The position numbers and the translations under genes were made by a program. Positions 1-7,780 of a stretch of 8,455 bases of DNA are shown in pieces; the first letter of the stretch is position 1, and each line of letters opens with the position of its first letter. The notes under the pieces were generated by a model. The model was not told where the DNA came from and did not search any database. It saw only the letters and a list, made by a program, of their open reading frames with translations. Source of the DNA: Candidatus Omnitrophota bacterium (GTDB lineage: Bacteria; Ratteibacteria; UBA8468; B48-G9; JAFGKM01); NCBI GenBank assembly GCA_023819375.1, contig JAMWDI010000013.1:1-8455 (forward strand). The letters are read 5' to 3'.

Positions 1-10
1 AGGTGAAATT

Positions 11-727
11 ATGAAAAGGAAAGGTTTTACATTAATAGAATTGCTTGTAGTAGTGGCAATCATAGCGATACTTGCAGCAATGCTTTTACCTGCTCTAAGT
101 AAGGCACGTGAAAGAGCAAGACAGGCAGTATGTGTAAGTAATTTAAAACAAATAGGAAATGCATTACTTATGTATCTCCAAGATTATGATTATATACCTT
201 TTGGTTATGTTGAAGGTGGACTTTTCAGTGGCTATGCAGATCCTAGAATTGGTGCGTGGTTTTTCCTTCTTTCAAAGTATCTTAATGTTCCTACTTATGA
301 TTTTTATAGATTGGGTGGACCCGCATGGGGAAACTGGTTAAGAAAACCATGTGTATTTACCTGTCCAACTCAAAGATTTAAATGGCCTAATGAGCAACCC
401 GTTTCTTATGCTCCTCCTATATCAATTCTTACAGGGGTTGACTGGACTGGTGTCTTAGGAACATCTCCTTACAAAATGGCAAAATATCAAATGGTTAAGA
501 AGCCAAGCGAGAAGGTTTTTATAGCAGATACTAATTCTCCATTTCATTTTAACCCCTGGCAGATAGATTTATTTCCATTAAATGGAAATTATGCATTAGA
601 AAGGCATTCAAATGGAACAAATGTTTTATACTTTGATGGACATGCTGGATGGATAGATAAAAATACTTCTTTAAAAAATGATAATGACTTAACCTTTACA
701 GGAATATTTAGACCCTATGATAAATAA
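11..727 (+). CDS. Pseudopilin with prepilin N-terminal methylation motif and H-X9-DG domain
   Basis: The 238-residue product starts with a short basic leader, a prepilin peptidase site between G5 and F6 (FTLIEL), Glu at mature position +5 (E10), and a hydrophobic helix to about residue 28. This is the class III signal of type IV pilins and type II secretion pseudopilins, so the protein should be processed by PilD and sit in the inner membrane or a pseudopilus. Near the C-terminus H199 is followed by exactly nine residues and then D209-G210, within a FDGHAGWI stretch. This is the H-X9-DG signature of the DUF1559-type pseudopilins abundant in PVC bacteria. The start is supported by AGGTGA at positions 1-6. 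The gene lies 13 bp before a secreted beta-propeller gene and is probably the first visible member of the operon; anything upstream is outside the window. The role of these paralogous pseudopilins is unproven; a part in exporting or displaying the downstream enzymes is inference. Confidence 0.95.
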   Translation: MKRKGFTLIELLVVVAIIAILAAMLLPALSKARERARQAVCVSNLKQIGNALLMYLQDYDYIPFGYVEGGLFSGYADPRIGAWFFLLSKYLNVPTYDFYRLGGPAWGNWLRKPCVFTCPTQRFKWPNEQPVSYAPPISILTGVDWTGVLGTSPYKMAKYQMVKKPSEKVFIADTNSPFHFNPWQIDLFPLNGNYALERHSNGTNVLYFDGHAGWIDKNTSLKNDNDLTFTGIFRPYDK

Positions 728-740
728 AGAGAAGTAGGTT

Positions 741-3137
741 ATGAGAAAATTTTTGATTTGTTTATTTATATTTTTTTCATTTAATTTATTTTCAGAAGTT
801 TTATGGCGTTCAATTGGACCTGGTCTTTTTGGGGCAATGTTTGGGGTTGGTATTTCCCCACACAATCCCAACATAATAGTTGCTGGAGTTGATATGGGTA
901 ATGTGTTTATGACAGAAGATGGAGGGAAAAGTTGGCAAATAATCGGAAAAAATGAAAATAAAGATGGAGGCTTTGGAAATCCAGGGTATAGAGGTGTATG
1001 GAGTGTGTGTTTTGACCCTAAAAGAGAAAATATAATTTATATAGGTTCTGAACATGGACTCTATAAAACAATAGATAAAGGTAAAAACTGGAAATTAATT
1101 TTAGGTGGAGACCCAAGTTATACAATAGGAGCAATTGAAATAGACCCAACAGACCCAAATATAATTTATGCTGCAAATGGAAGAGGTGCAAGAATAAATA
1201 TTCCATGGGCTCGTGGTCGTATTTGGAAAAGTATTGATGGAGGAAAAAATTGGAAAGAAATTACACCAAAAGGACTTATTGAAGAAAATAGAAAATGTTG
1301 GAGTTGTATTGTAATTGACCCTATGAGTCCGTTTATAAAAAAGGAAGGACATCAAAGGATTTATATTTCAGGACAGGCAGGATTTTTTGTTTCTGAAGAT
1401 GGGGGTAGGACATGGAATGATTTAGAGGAATTTTTGCCTGGTGGAAAAATAAACTTAACACCTAATGGACCTTATACAAGTGGAATCTCAACTATTTTTC
1501 TTGCTCCTGGTAATAAATTTTCAAAGATATATGCCTCTATTCGTGTAAGACAGATTGAACAAGACAAAAAAACTATTGGAGGAGTTTATCTTTCAGAAGA
1601 TTGTGGAAAAACATGGATACCTAAAAACAATGGACTTGAAAAAGCAATTTCAGGAATGGAATGGCAATATAAACAAAAATTTCCTTACACTTATTCAATT
1701 TTAGTTGGGTGCAAATCAAAACCTGAAATTATGTATCTTTCCTGTGTTTATGGAATTTACAAAACAACAGATGCTGGTGAAAATTGGTTTAAAACTCTTA
1801 ATGATGGTTCTGATTGGGTAAAGTTAAATATTGATGGAAGAGATTATCTTTATACTTTAAGAAAACATGAAACAAATTTAATTCAAAGTTATTATAATTA
1901 TTTTGGTCCAGCAAATGGTCTCGCTGTTTGTAGCAAAAATCCAGATATTGTTGCTTATACAGATAATGCTACAATTGGAGTAAGTTACGATGGAGGTAAA
2001 ACTTGGACAGAACCTGGATTTGAATTTGGAGAAGCAATCTGGCCCAATAGATTTGGAGATAGACCTCCTATGCGACTAACACATAAGGTTCGTTCAACTG
2101 GTCTTCAACTAATCGTTCCTATTGATTTGGCAGTTGACCCATTTGACCCAAAAACAATTGCAATAGGTCATTGTGATATAGGACTTATGATTTCAAGAGA
2201 TAATGGAAACTGGTGGGAATGGGCTTATACTGGAATTATTGGCGGAGAAAAAAATTATATAAGAGCGGTATTATATGACCCAGAAGTAAAAAATAGATTA
2301 TGGGTTGCGGGTGGAGGATGGGATAGTAGAAATGGAGTTGGTCATGTTTATCAAAGTGATGATGGTGGAAAAACTTTTAAAGTTATTGGAATTCCACATC
2401 TTGAAGAAAAAAAGGGTTTATTTAAAAGAGGTCCTTATATAAATGCTCTTTGTTTAGACCATAATTCTAAAAAAGAAGAAAGGATTATTTATGCTGGAAC
2501 AGATGCAGGAATATATAAAACACAAGATGCTGGCAAAACATGGGAAGAAGTTAAAATAAATGGGAAAGAAAATTTGTCTGTAAAAATATTAATGCTTGAT
2601 TCAAAAAACAAAAAAATTTATGCATCTGTTTATGGAGATTATGGAGAAGATTCAGAAAATTGGGGCCTTTTTGTTAGTGAAGATGGAGGTAAAAACTGGA
2701 GAAAAACAGGAGAAAATATTTTTGGAGTTGTAAGGAATATTTCTATATATTATTCAAAAGGAATTATATATGTTGTTGCAGACGAAAAAGATGAAAAATT
2801 TAGTTATTGGACAAATCGTTCTTTATGGAGAAGCGATGATTATGGGAAAACATGGAAAAAAATTGTTGAAAAAAAACTTATTGCATGTGTTGGTTGTCAT
2901 CCAGAAAATCCAAATAAAATTTATATGGTTATATTTGCAAATGATATAAGAAAAGAAAAAGTTAATGTATTAAAAAGTTTAGATGGTGGAAAGAAATGGA
3001 TTTCTATTGCAAATAATATCCCTCTTTCTCCTGGTGGACTATATAATAAAATTGTCTTTGACCCTAATAATCCAAACAGATTCTTCTTACTTCACAATAG
3101 TGGAACATATGAATGTATAGATGGAGGTGAAAAATGA
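741..3137 (+). CDS. Secreted Asp-box (BNR/sortilin-like) double beta-propeller, GH74-like
   Basis: The 798-residue protein has a signal peptide (about residues 1-18, hydrophobic core then FS|EV) and is mostly beta-propeller. I count thirteen Asp boxes (S/T-x-D-x-G-x-x-W type) starting near residues 57, 109, 163, 217, 284, 341, 414, 484, 538, 593, 645, 697 and 745. A fourteenth begins near 791 but stops before its Trp. About fourteen blades and roughly 800 residues match the tandem seven-bladed propellers of GH74 xyloglucanases. GH74 uses one catalytic Asp per propeller, in a D-[IV]-G context. Here AGVDMGN (D51) and GHCDIGL (D479) fall in the equivalent places, each just before an Asp box. That supports a GH74-like endo-beta-glucanase, but a non-catalytic sortilin/VPS10-like binding propeller remains possible because Asp-box proteins are diverse. 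The ribosome binding site is weak (AGAGAAGTAGG before ATG 741). The stop overlaps the next start as ATGA, indicating translational coupling. Propeller and secretion are sure; the reaction and substrate are not. Confidence 0.93.
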   Translation: MRKFLICLFIFFSFNLFSEVLWRSIGPGLFGAMFGVGISPHNPNIIVAGVDMGNVFMTEDGGKSWQIIGKNENKDGGFGNPGYRGVWSVCFDPKRENIIYIGSEHGLYKTIDKGKNWKLILGGDPSYTIGAIEIDPTDPNIIYAANGRGARINIPWARGRIWKSIDGGKNWKEITPKGLIEENRKCWSCIVIDPMSPFIKKEGHQRIYISGQAGFFVSEDGGRTWNDLEEFLPGGKINLTPNGPYTSGISTIFLAPGNKFSKIYASIRVRQIEQDKKTIGGVYLSEDCGKTWIPKNNGLEKAISGMEWQYKQKFPYTYSILVGCKSKPEIMYLSCVYGIYKTTDAGENWFKTLNDGSDWVKLNIDGRDYLYTLRKHETNLIQSYYNYFGPANGLAVCSKNPDIVAYTDNATIGVSYDGGKTWTEPGFEFGEAIWPNRFGDRPPMRLTHKVRSTGLQLIVPIDLAVDPFDPKTIAIGHCDIGLMISRDNGNWWEWAYTGIIGGEKNYIRAVLYDPEVKNRLWVAGGGWDSRNGVGHVYQSDDGGKTFKVIGIPHLEEKKGLFKRGPYINALCLDHNSKKEERIIYAGTDAGIYKTQDAGKTWEEVKINGKENLSVKILMLDSKNKKIYASVYGDYGEDSENWGLFVSEDGGKNWRKTGENIFGVVRNISIYYSKGIIYVVADEKDEKFSYWTNRSLWRSDDYGKTWKKIVEKKLIACVGCHPENPNKIYMVIFANDIRKEKVNVLKSLDGGKKWISIANNIPLSPGGLYNKIVFDPNNPNRFFLLHNSGTYECIDGGEK
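3123..3130 (+). promoter_or_regulatory. Shine-Dalgarno for the third gene, embedded in the last Asp box
   Basis: GGAGGTGA lies 3 bases before the ATG at 3134, with the GGAGG core 6 bases away. The same bases are the Gly-Gly-Glu codons of the final, incomplete Asp box of the upstream gene, whose TGA overlaps the ATG. The site fixes the start of the third gene and supports translational coupling. Confidence 0.85.
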
Positions 3138-4069
3138 AAAAAATTTTTATTTTTTGTTTATTTTTAAATTTGCTTTTTTGTGAGGAAACAAAAAAAATAT
3201 TAGTTGAGAGTGGATTTTATGACAGAGAAAATGAAATTGTAAGGGTTGAAATTGATTTTGGGAAAGAGATAGACATAAATAGTTTAAAATTACTTGAAAA
3301 AGATAAAAAAGTTGATTTTTATTTTATTGCAAAAGAAAATTTTAAAGGGGACCTTTATTTTATTGTTGATAAACTTCCTTCTTTAACTTCAAAAGAATAT
3401 ATTTTATACTTCAATCCTGGGAAATGGGAGAAAAAGGCGATTGGAAATGAAGAGATATATTATAAAAAATCTTCTTTAAACCTAATTCCTAATCCTGGTT
3501 TTGAAAAAATAAAAGAAGACAAGCCTGTTGACTGGACATTACAGGATTACCCATGGTCCTATAGAGAACTTTCTAACATAAAATCATTTTGTAGATTAAC
3601 TACTGAAGATAAATTTGAAGGAGAAAGAAGTTTAAAATTATCTTCAGAAATAAGAGATGATAAGTTTATTCCAGGATTTGCTTCTTCTTCCATATTTCCT
3701 TTGAAACCAAAAACAAAATATAAACTTTCCTATAAACTAAAAGTTACAAAAGTAAATAAAGAAAAATTACAAACTCACTCCGCAGTAATTGTAGAAGTCC
3801 AATTACTTAATGAAAAAAAAGAAAGAATATATCCAAAAGATTATTCAATTAATAGAATCTTATGTGCTTATAATCTTTCAAGAAATTTACCCGATGAATA
3901 TTTAAATAAATGGATTGAAAATTTTGTTGTACAAGAAACTGCAGAAGAAGTAAGGTATGGATTGGTATGGATTTCTTTCTGGCAGGTTGAAGCAGAATAT
4001 TTTATTGATGATTTATCTTTAATTGAAGTTGAAGCAAAAGAACCAATGAAAATAAAAGTAGTTGATTAA
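3134..4069 (+). CDS. Secreted protein with C-terminal CBM4/9-like carbohydrate-binding jelly-roll
   Basis: The 311-residue product has a signal peptide (MKKIFIFCLFLNLLFC, then acidic EE). Cys16 followed by Glu resembles a lipoprotein site, but Phe at -1 is not a normal lipobox residue, so lipidation is doubtful. Residues about 20-110 form a beta-rich domain of no family I can name. From about residue 116, LIPNPGFEK opens a typical galactose-binding-like/CBM4_9 domain, followed by a bulk-aromatic stretch (DWTLQDYPW), EGERSLKL, and the closing strand YFIDDLSLIEVE near 291-302. Such domains bind polysaccharide chains and are usually appended to hydrolases. No catalytic domain is present here, so the protein is probably an accessory binding protein for its neighbours. 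It overlaps the propeller gene by 4 bp and lies 21 bp before the GH123-like gene, so it is probably co-expressed with both. Ligand unknown. Confidence 0.9.
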   Translation: MKKIFIFCLFLNLLFCEETKKILVESGFYDRENEIVRVEIDFGKEIDINSLKLLEKDKKVDFYFIAKENFKGDLYFIVDKLPSLTSKEYILYFNPGKWEKKAIGNEEIYYKKSSLNLIPNPGFEKIKEDKPVDWTLQDYPWSYRELSNIKSFCRLTTEDKFEGERSLKLSSEIRDDKFIPGFASSSIFPLKPKTKYKLSYKLKVTKVNKEKLQTHSAVIVEVQLLNEKKERIYPKDYSINRILCAYNLSRNLPDEYLNKWIENFVVQETAEEVRYGLVWISFWQVEAEYFIDDLSLIEVEAKEPMKIKVVD

Positions 4070-4090
4070 ATAAGTAAAAAAGGAGAAAAG

Positions 4091-6427
4091 ATGAAGAAAT
4101 TTATATTTTTAATATTTTGTCTGATTTCTTTTTTATTTTCACAGGATAATGTTTTTCTTTTTGATATGGGGCCAGAAAATTCACCAGTTCTTGAAAATTT
4201 CATAAAAATTACAGAAAAAGATATTTATCAGACAGGTAAATACGGATGGGAAACAAAAAACTGTTTATCTTTTGATCAAAATTTTTCAAAATATGCAGAG
4301 GGAAGTTTAGATTTAGACCCTTTGTTAAGAGATTTTGTAAAAAGCAATTCACATTTATCAATTATATTTTCTGTTGATGTCCCAAAAGGGAAATATAATG
4401 TCGGAATAATTGCAGGCCAAATATATACAGGAAATTCATTAGTTGCTCCTTCTATCTGGTATTCTGAATGTTATATAAGGATAAATGACAAAAAAATCTT
4501 TGAAAAAGAATATGATTTCATAAAATATGCAAAATTTATTTTTTCAAGATACGAAGATGATTTTATTCCAGGAGATAGTTTATTTAAAAAATATATTCTA
4601 CCCTACTATCAAATAATAAAAACATCAACAGACGAGATTGAAAAAATAAAAATTGAATTTTCAAGTGCTGTCCCTGTGAACGGGATTATAATTTATCCAG
4701 ATGAAAAAACTTTAGAATTTAACAAAAAAATAGAAGAAATCATTGAAAATTCAAAAAAGTATGTAGATGATAAATTCAAACTGATAGAAGTTAAAAAAGA
4801 GGAGGGTTTAATAAAAAAGTATAAGGACGAGAGTTTTTTAACTTTTTCAATACCATATTATGAGAAATTAACACCGTATTTAATACCTAATGAAGAAAGA
4901 ATAAATCAACCAATAAAAAAGACATGTTCAAAGGGTGAAAAAATAATTTTAAGTTTTGGGATATTACCTATAAAGGATTTAAAAAATGTTGAATTGGAAA
5001 TTTCAGATTTAATTTCAGATAGTAAAGACAAAATTCCAAAAGAAAAATTTTCTTTTTGGTTAACAAAATACATTCCTGAATTACAAAAACAAAGTCCTGG
5101 TAAATTTTCAATTGAGGAAAAATATGCTTTAAAATATAAAAAATCTGATTTTGTTTCTTTGATCCCAAAAAAAATTTTACTTATCACAGAAATTCCAGAA
5201 GATATTAAAGATGGAGAATATAAGGGGAAGATAACTATAAAAAGTGGAAATTATTTAAAAGAATTACCTATAAGTATAAAAGTTTTACCATTTAAACTTG
5301 ACGAATCAGATATTTATTTTGGTTTTTATACTAAGTATCCCCGAAGTTCTTTATTTAGATATATAACAAAAGAAGATGAAATCTTTACAAATTTTTGTAA
5401 CTCTTTGATGGAAAACATTTTAAAGGAAATGAAAGAACTTGGATTTAATTGGGCATGTATTGAAAAACCGTGGCATCCAATAATAATTAAAGATGAGAAA
5501 ATAGAAATAACACCAAATTTAAAAAAATGGGACACAGTATATTTACTTTACAAAAAATATTTTCCAAAAGCGCCATTTATAATATATAGTCAAATTTCTC
5601 CAAATGTACCTTATAATCTTGAAGGATGGAGGAAAACTGGCTTTACAGAAGAGATCAAAAAACAAACGCAGTTAGTTATTGATTGGGTCTCAAGTTATTT
5701 TGAAAAAGAAAAATGCGAAAGAGAAATTGCAATATATATAAGCGATGAATTAAGTAATTGGGGACTTGAAGGAGGGAAATTTGGTGTTGAAAAAGCAAGT
5801 TTAATGAAAAAAATTGTTGAAGGGAAAAATATAAAACTTTTTGCCTCTATGAATGGAATACCTGAACACTCAATGATTCCTTATTTGGATTTTTCTGTTA
5901 TTAATTTTGATTTTCCTATAACAGAAGAAACAATTAATAAAATAAAATCTGCAGGAAGTAAACTCGTTTTTTATAATATTGGAAATAATAGATTTTCATA
6001 TGGTTATTACATAGCAAAATTAAATCCTTTTGGAAGATTACAATGGACTTTTGGGCCGGAACATAATATCTTTTATAATTTTCCTTCATTCCTTACACTT
6101 GGACATATTAATTACGCCACAATAATTGATTCTGATTTTAACATTGGAAAGAGGATGGATGTAATAGATATGTCCGAAGGCGTTACTGATTACAGATATT
6201 ATTTGACATTAAAAAATTTAATAGAAAAAAATAAAGGCACCAAAGACAAGAAGTTAAAAGAAATTTTGGACAATTCAGAAAGTTTTTTAAAGTATTTAAC
6301 CAGTTCTATTAAAACAGATATAAGGTATTATGTTAGAGAAGCAACTCCATTTAATAGTGAAACTTGTGAAAAAATTAGAACTATGATTGCGAATTATATA
6401 ATGGAGGTTTTGAATGCGAATAAATAA
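4091..6427 (+). CDS. Secreted GH123/DUF4091-like glycoside hydrolase with N-terminal malectin-like domain
   Basis: The 778-residue protein begins with a signal peptide (about residues 1-18, LFS|QDN). Residues about 20-205 open with FLFDMGPENSPV and a YGW motif and end with an IEFSSAVPVNGIIIYP strand. This is the pattern of malectin/galactose-binding-like domains on polysaccharide-active enzymes. Residues about 260-400 form a beta-sandwich (DGEYKGKITI, then LPISIKVLPFKL) like the middle domain of GH123 and DUF4091 proteins. The rest is a TIM-barrel-like region containing IAIYISDEL, with adjacent D552-E553 matching the catalytic Asp-Glu pair of GH123. GH123 beta-N-acetylgalactosaminidases use the substrate's acetamido group in catalysis. 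FYNIGNNRFSYGYYIAK and the late EGVTDYRYY segment (E696-Y703) are also characteristic. GH123 proteins are usually shorter; the extra N-terminal domain accounts for the length. AGGAG at 4081-4085 supports the start. A hydrolase of N-acetylated hexosaminides is the best guess, but DUF4091 members are mostly untested. Confidence 0.92.
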   Translation: MKKFIFLIFCLISFLFSQDNVFLFDMGPENSPVLENFIKITEKDIYQTGKYGWETKNCLSFDQNFSKYAEGSLDLDPLLRDFVKSNSHLSIIFSVDVPKGKYNVGIIAGQIYTGNSLVAPSIWYSECYIRINDKKIFEKEYDFIKYAKFIFSRYEDDFIPGDSLFKKYILPYYQIIKTSTDEIEKIKIEFSSAVPVNGIIIYPDEKTLEFNKKIEEIIENSKKYVDDKFKLIEVKKEEGLIKKYKDESFLTFSIPYYEKLTPYLIPNEERINQPIKKTCSKGEKIILSFGILPIKDLKNVELEISDLISDSKDKIPKEKFSFWLTKYIPELQKQSPGKFSIEEKYALKYKKSDFVSLIPKKILLITEIPEDIKDGEYKGKITIKSGNYLKELPISIKVLPFKLDESDIYFGFYTKYPRSSLFRYITKEDEIFTNFCNSLMENILKEMKELGFNWACIEKPWHPIIIKDEKIEITPNLKKWDTVYLLYKKYFPKAPFIIYSQISPNVPYNLEGWRKTGFTEEIKKQTQLVIDWVSSYFEKEKCEREIAIYISDELSNWGLEGGKFGVEKASLMKKIVEGKNIKLFASMNGIPEHSMIPYLDFSVINFDFPITEETINKIKSAGSKLVFYNIGNNRFSYGYYIAKLNPFGRLQWTFGPEHNIFYNFPSFLTLGHINYATIIDSDFNIGKRMDVIDMSEGVTDYRYYLTLKNLIEKNKGTKDKKLKEILDNSESFLKYLTSSIKTDIRYYVREATPFNSETCEKIRTMIANYIMEVLNANK
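6403..6407 (+). promoter_or_regulatory. Shine-Dalgarno for the fifth gene inside the fourth gene's coding end
   Basis: GGAGG, 6 bases before the ATG at 6414, lies in the final Met-Glu-Val codons of the GH123-like gene. The two genes overlap by 14 bp in different frames. The site fixes the start of the CBM9-like gene and implies translational coupling. Confidence 0.8.
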
Positions 6428-7778
6428 AATTTTGATTATACTTCTTTTATTTAAAATCATTCTTTTTTCTTCTGATTTTATAACCTTAAGATGGGACAAT
6501 ATTAAAAATATTAAAGAACTTCCAAAAACTATTGATTTTAAAATTCCATATATAAAAATTGAAGATGAGAAAAATTTAACAAATGAGATTATAAATAAAG
6601 GTTATAAAATTGAAGATTTTAAAGTTTATCCAACTGGTCAAGATCCAAAATTTAAAGCAAAAGCATTTATTTGTTATGATGACGAAAATTTATTAATTTA
6701 TTTTGAAAGTGAAAAATCAGAAAATTATTCTTTAAAGAGTAGACGATTTGAAAAAGAAGAAGGGAAAATATGGAATGATGATAATTTTGAAATTTTTATT
6801 GACCCATTTTATACAAAAAAAAGATACTATCATATAATAATAAATTCAATAGGAGAAATTTACGATACCATAAATTATATAGAAGAAATACCTGACCCTA
6901 AAGCAGCTGACCCAAAAGAAACAAAGAAGAGTTTTATAATTGATATGTCATGGAATTCAAAAGTAAAATGTGATATAATTGTTGAAAAAAACTATTGGTC
7001 AATTACTTTAAAAATACCTTTTTCAAGTTTTGGATTTACAAAAGTTCCTATAGGTTCTTTTATAGGAATAAATTTATGTAGAAATTACTGGGAAACAAAC
7101 GAACTTTTACAATGGAAATTAACACCTGGTGAAGGGGGATTTCATCAACCTGACAAATTTGGAGTTTTGGAAATTCAAGAAACTGGCAATAAAAATCTTC
7201 CTAAAATTTCAATTAATAATTTTTTACCTGGATATGGTGAAAACTTGTTATTTATTTCGTACAAAAAAAACTATGATACTCCAGAAGAAGTAAATGTAGA
7301 AATCAGCATAGAAAATGTTGATACAAAAGAAAAAATTATTAAAAATGAAAGAGTCGTTTTTACAGATAGAAAGAATACCATACAAATACCTTTTGAAAAT
7401 AAATGGAAGGGACAGAACATTTTTTACTATCTAATAGGTTCTAAAAATTATTCCTTTGGCAATATGGATTTTGTTAATTTGAAAAATTTAATGGATATAA
7501 AATTGGACAATTTGTTTTTATATCCTGAAGAAAAAGGGTTAAATGGAAAAATAAGAATTCATTTAGGGGAAGGAGAATTGAGAAAATGTGAATTATTAAT
7601 TAAATTGAACGAAAAAAATAAAACAGAAAAAATCAAAGGAAATTTATGTGAATTTTTTATAGACACTAAAAATTTAAAAGAAGGTGAAAACAGATTTTCA
7701 ATTGCTCTTTATAGAGACAAAAAAAATAAAATTGAAGAATTTGAGTTCAAAATTTTTAAGTTACCAAAAATGTTTTAA
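6414..7778 (+). CDS. Secreted protein with CBM9-like sugar-binding domain
   Basis: The 454-residue product has a hydrophobic signal peptide (MRINKILIILLLFKIILFSS, probable cleavage near residue 20). Residues about 25-256 match the carbohydrate-binding family 9-like domain. FICYDDENLLIYF (85-97) is followed by IWNDDNFEIFIDP (119-131), YYHIIINSIGEIYD (138-151), a central W-N-S strand, and a closing FHQPDKFGVLEIQE strand (243-256). The order and spacing of these strands are what I expect for the family. Residues about 265-454 form further beta-rich, Ig-like segments without a recognised motif. No catalytic residues are evident, so it probably binds glycan for the two presumed hydrolases upstream. 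The gene overlaps the GH123-like gene by 14 bp and is the last gene of the operon, ending in TAA at 7776-7778. No T-tract hairpin follows it. It is strongly A-rich, like the gene before it. Confidence 0.92.
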   Translation: MRINKILIILLLFKIILFSSDFITLRWDNIKNIKELPKTIDFKIPYIKIEDEKNLTNEIINKGYKIEDFKVYPTGQDPKFKAKAFICYDDENLLIYFESEKSENYSLKSRRFEKEEGKIWNDDNFEIFIDPFYTKKRYYHIIINSIGEIYDTINYIEEIPDPKAADPKETKKSFIIDMSWNSKVKCDIIVEKNYWSITLKIPFSSFGFTKVPIGSFIGINLCRNYWETNELLQWKLTPGEGGFHQPDKFGVLEIQETGNKNLPKISINNFLPGYGENLLFISYKKNYDTPEEVNVEISIENVDTKEKIIKNERVVFTDRKNTIQIPFENKWKGQNIFYYLIGSKNYSFGNMDFVNLKNLMDIKLDNLFLYPEEKGLNGKIRIHLGEGELRKCELLIKLNEKNKTEKIKGNLCEFFIDTKNLKEGENRFSIALYRDKKNKIEEFEFKIFKLPKMF

Positions 7779-7780
7779 TT

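Noticed and set aside
159-341. Open frame inside the pseudopilin gene on the plus strand
   Set aside because: It lies wholly within a clearly coding gene in another frame, and has no ribosome binding site or recognisable domain.
810-1355. Several minus-strand open frames opposite the propeller gene
   Set aside because: They are shadows of the Asp-box repeats, of biased composition, with no start signals.
4906-5535. Minus-strand open frames opposite the GH123-like gene
   Set aside because: They mirror a strongly coding plus-strand gene in AT-rich DNA and show no domain or ribosome binding site.
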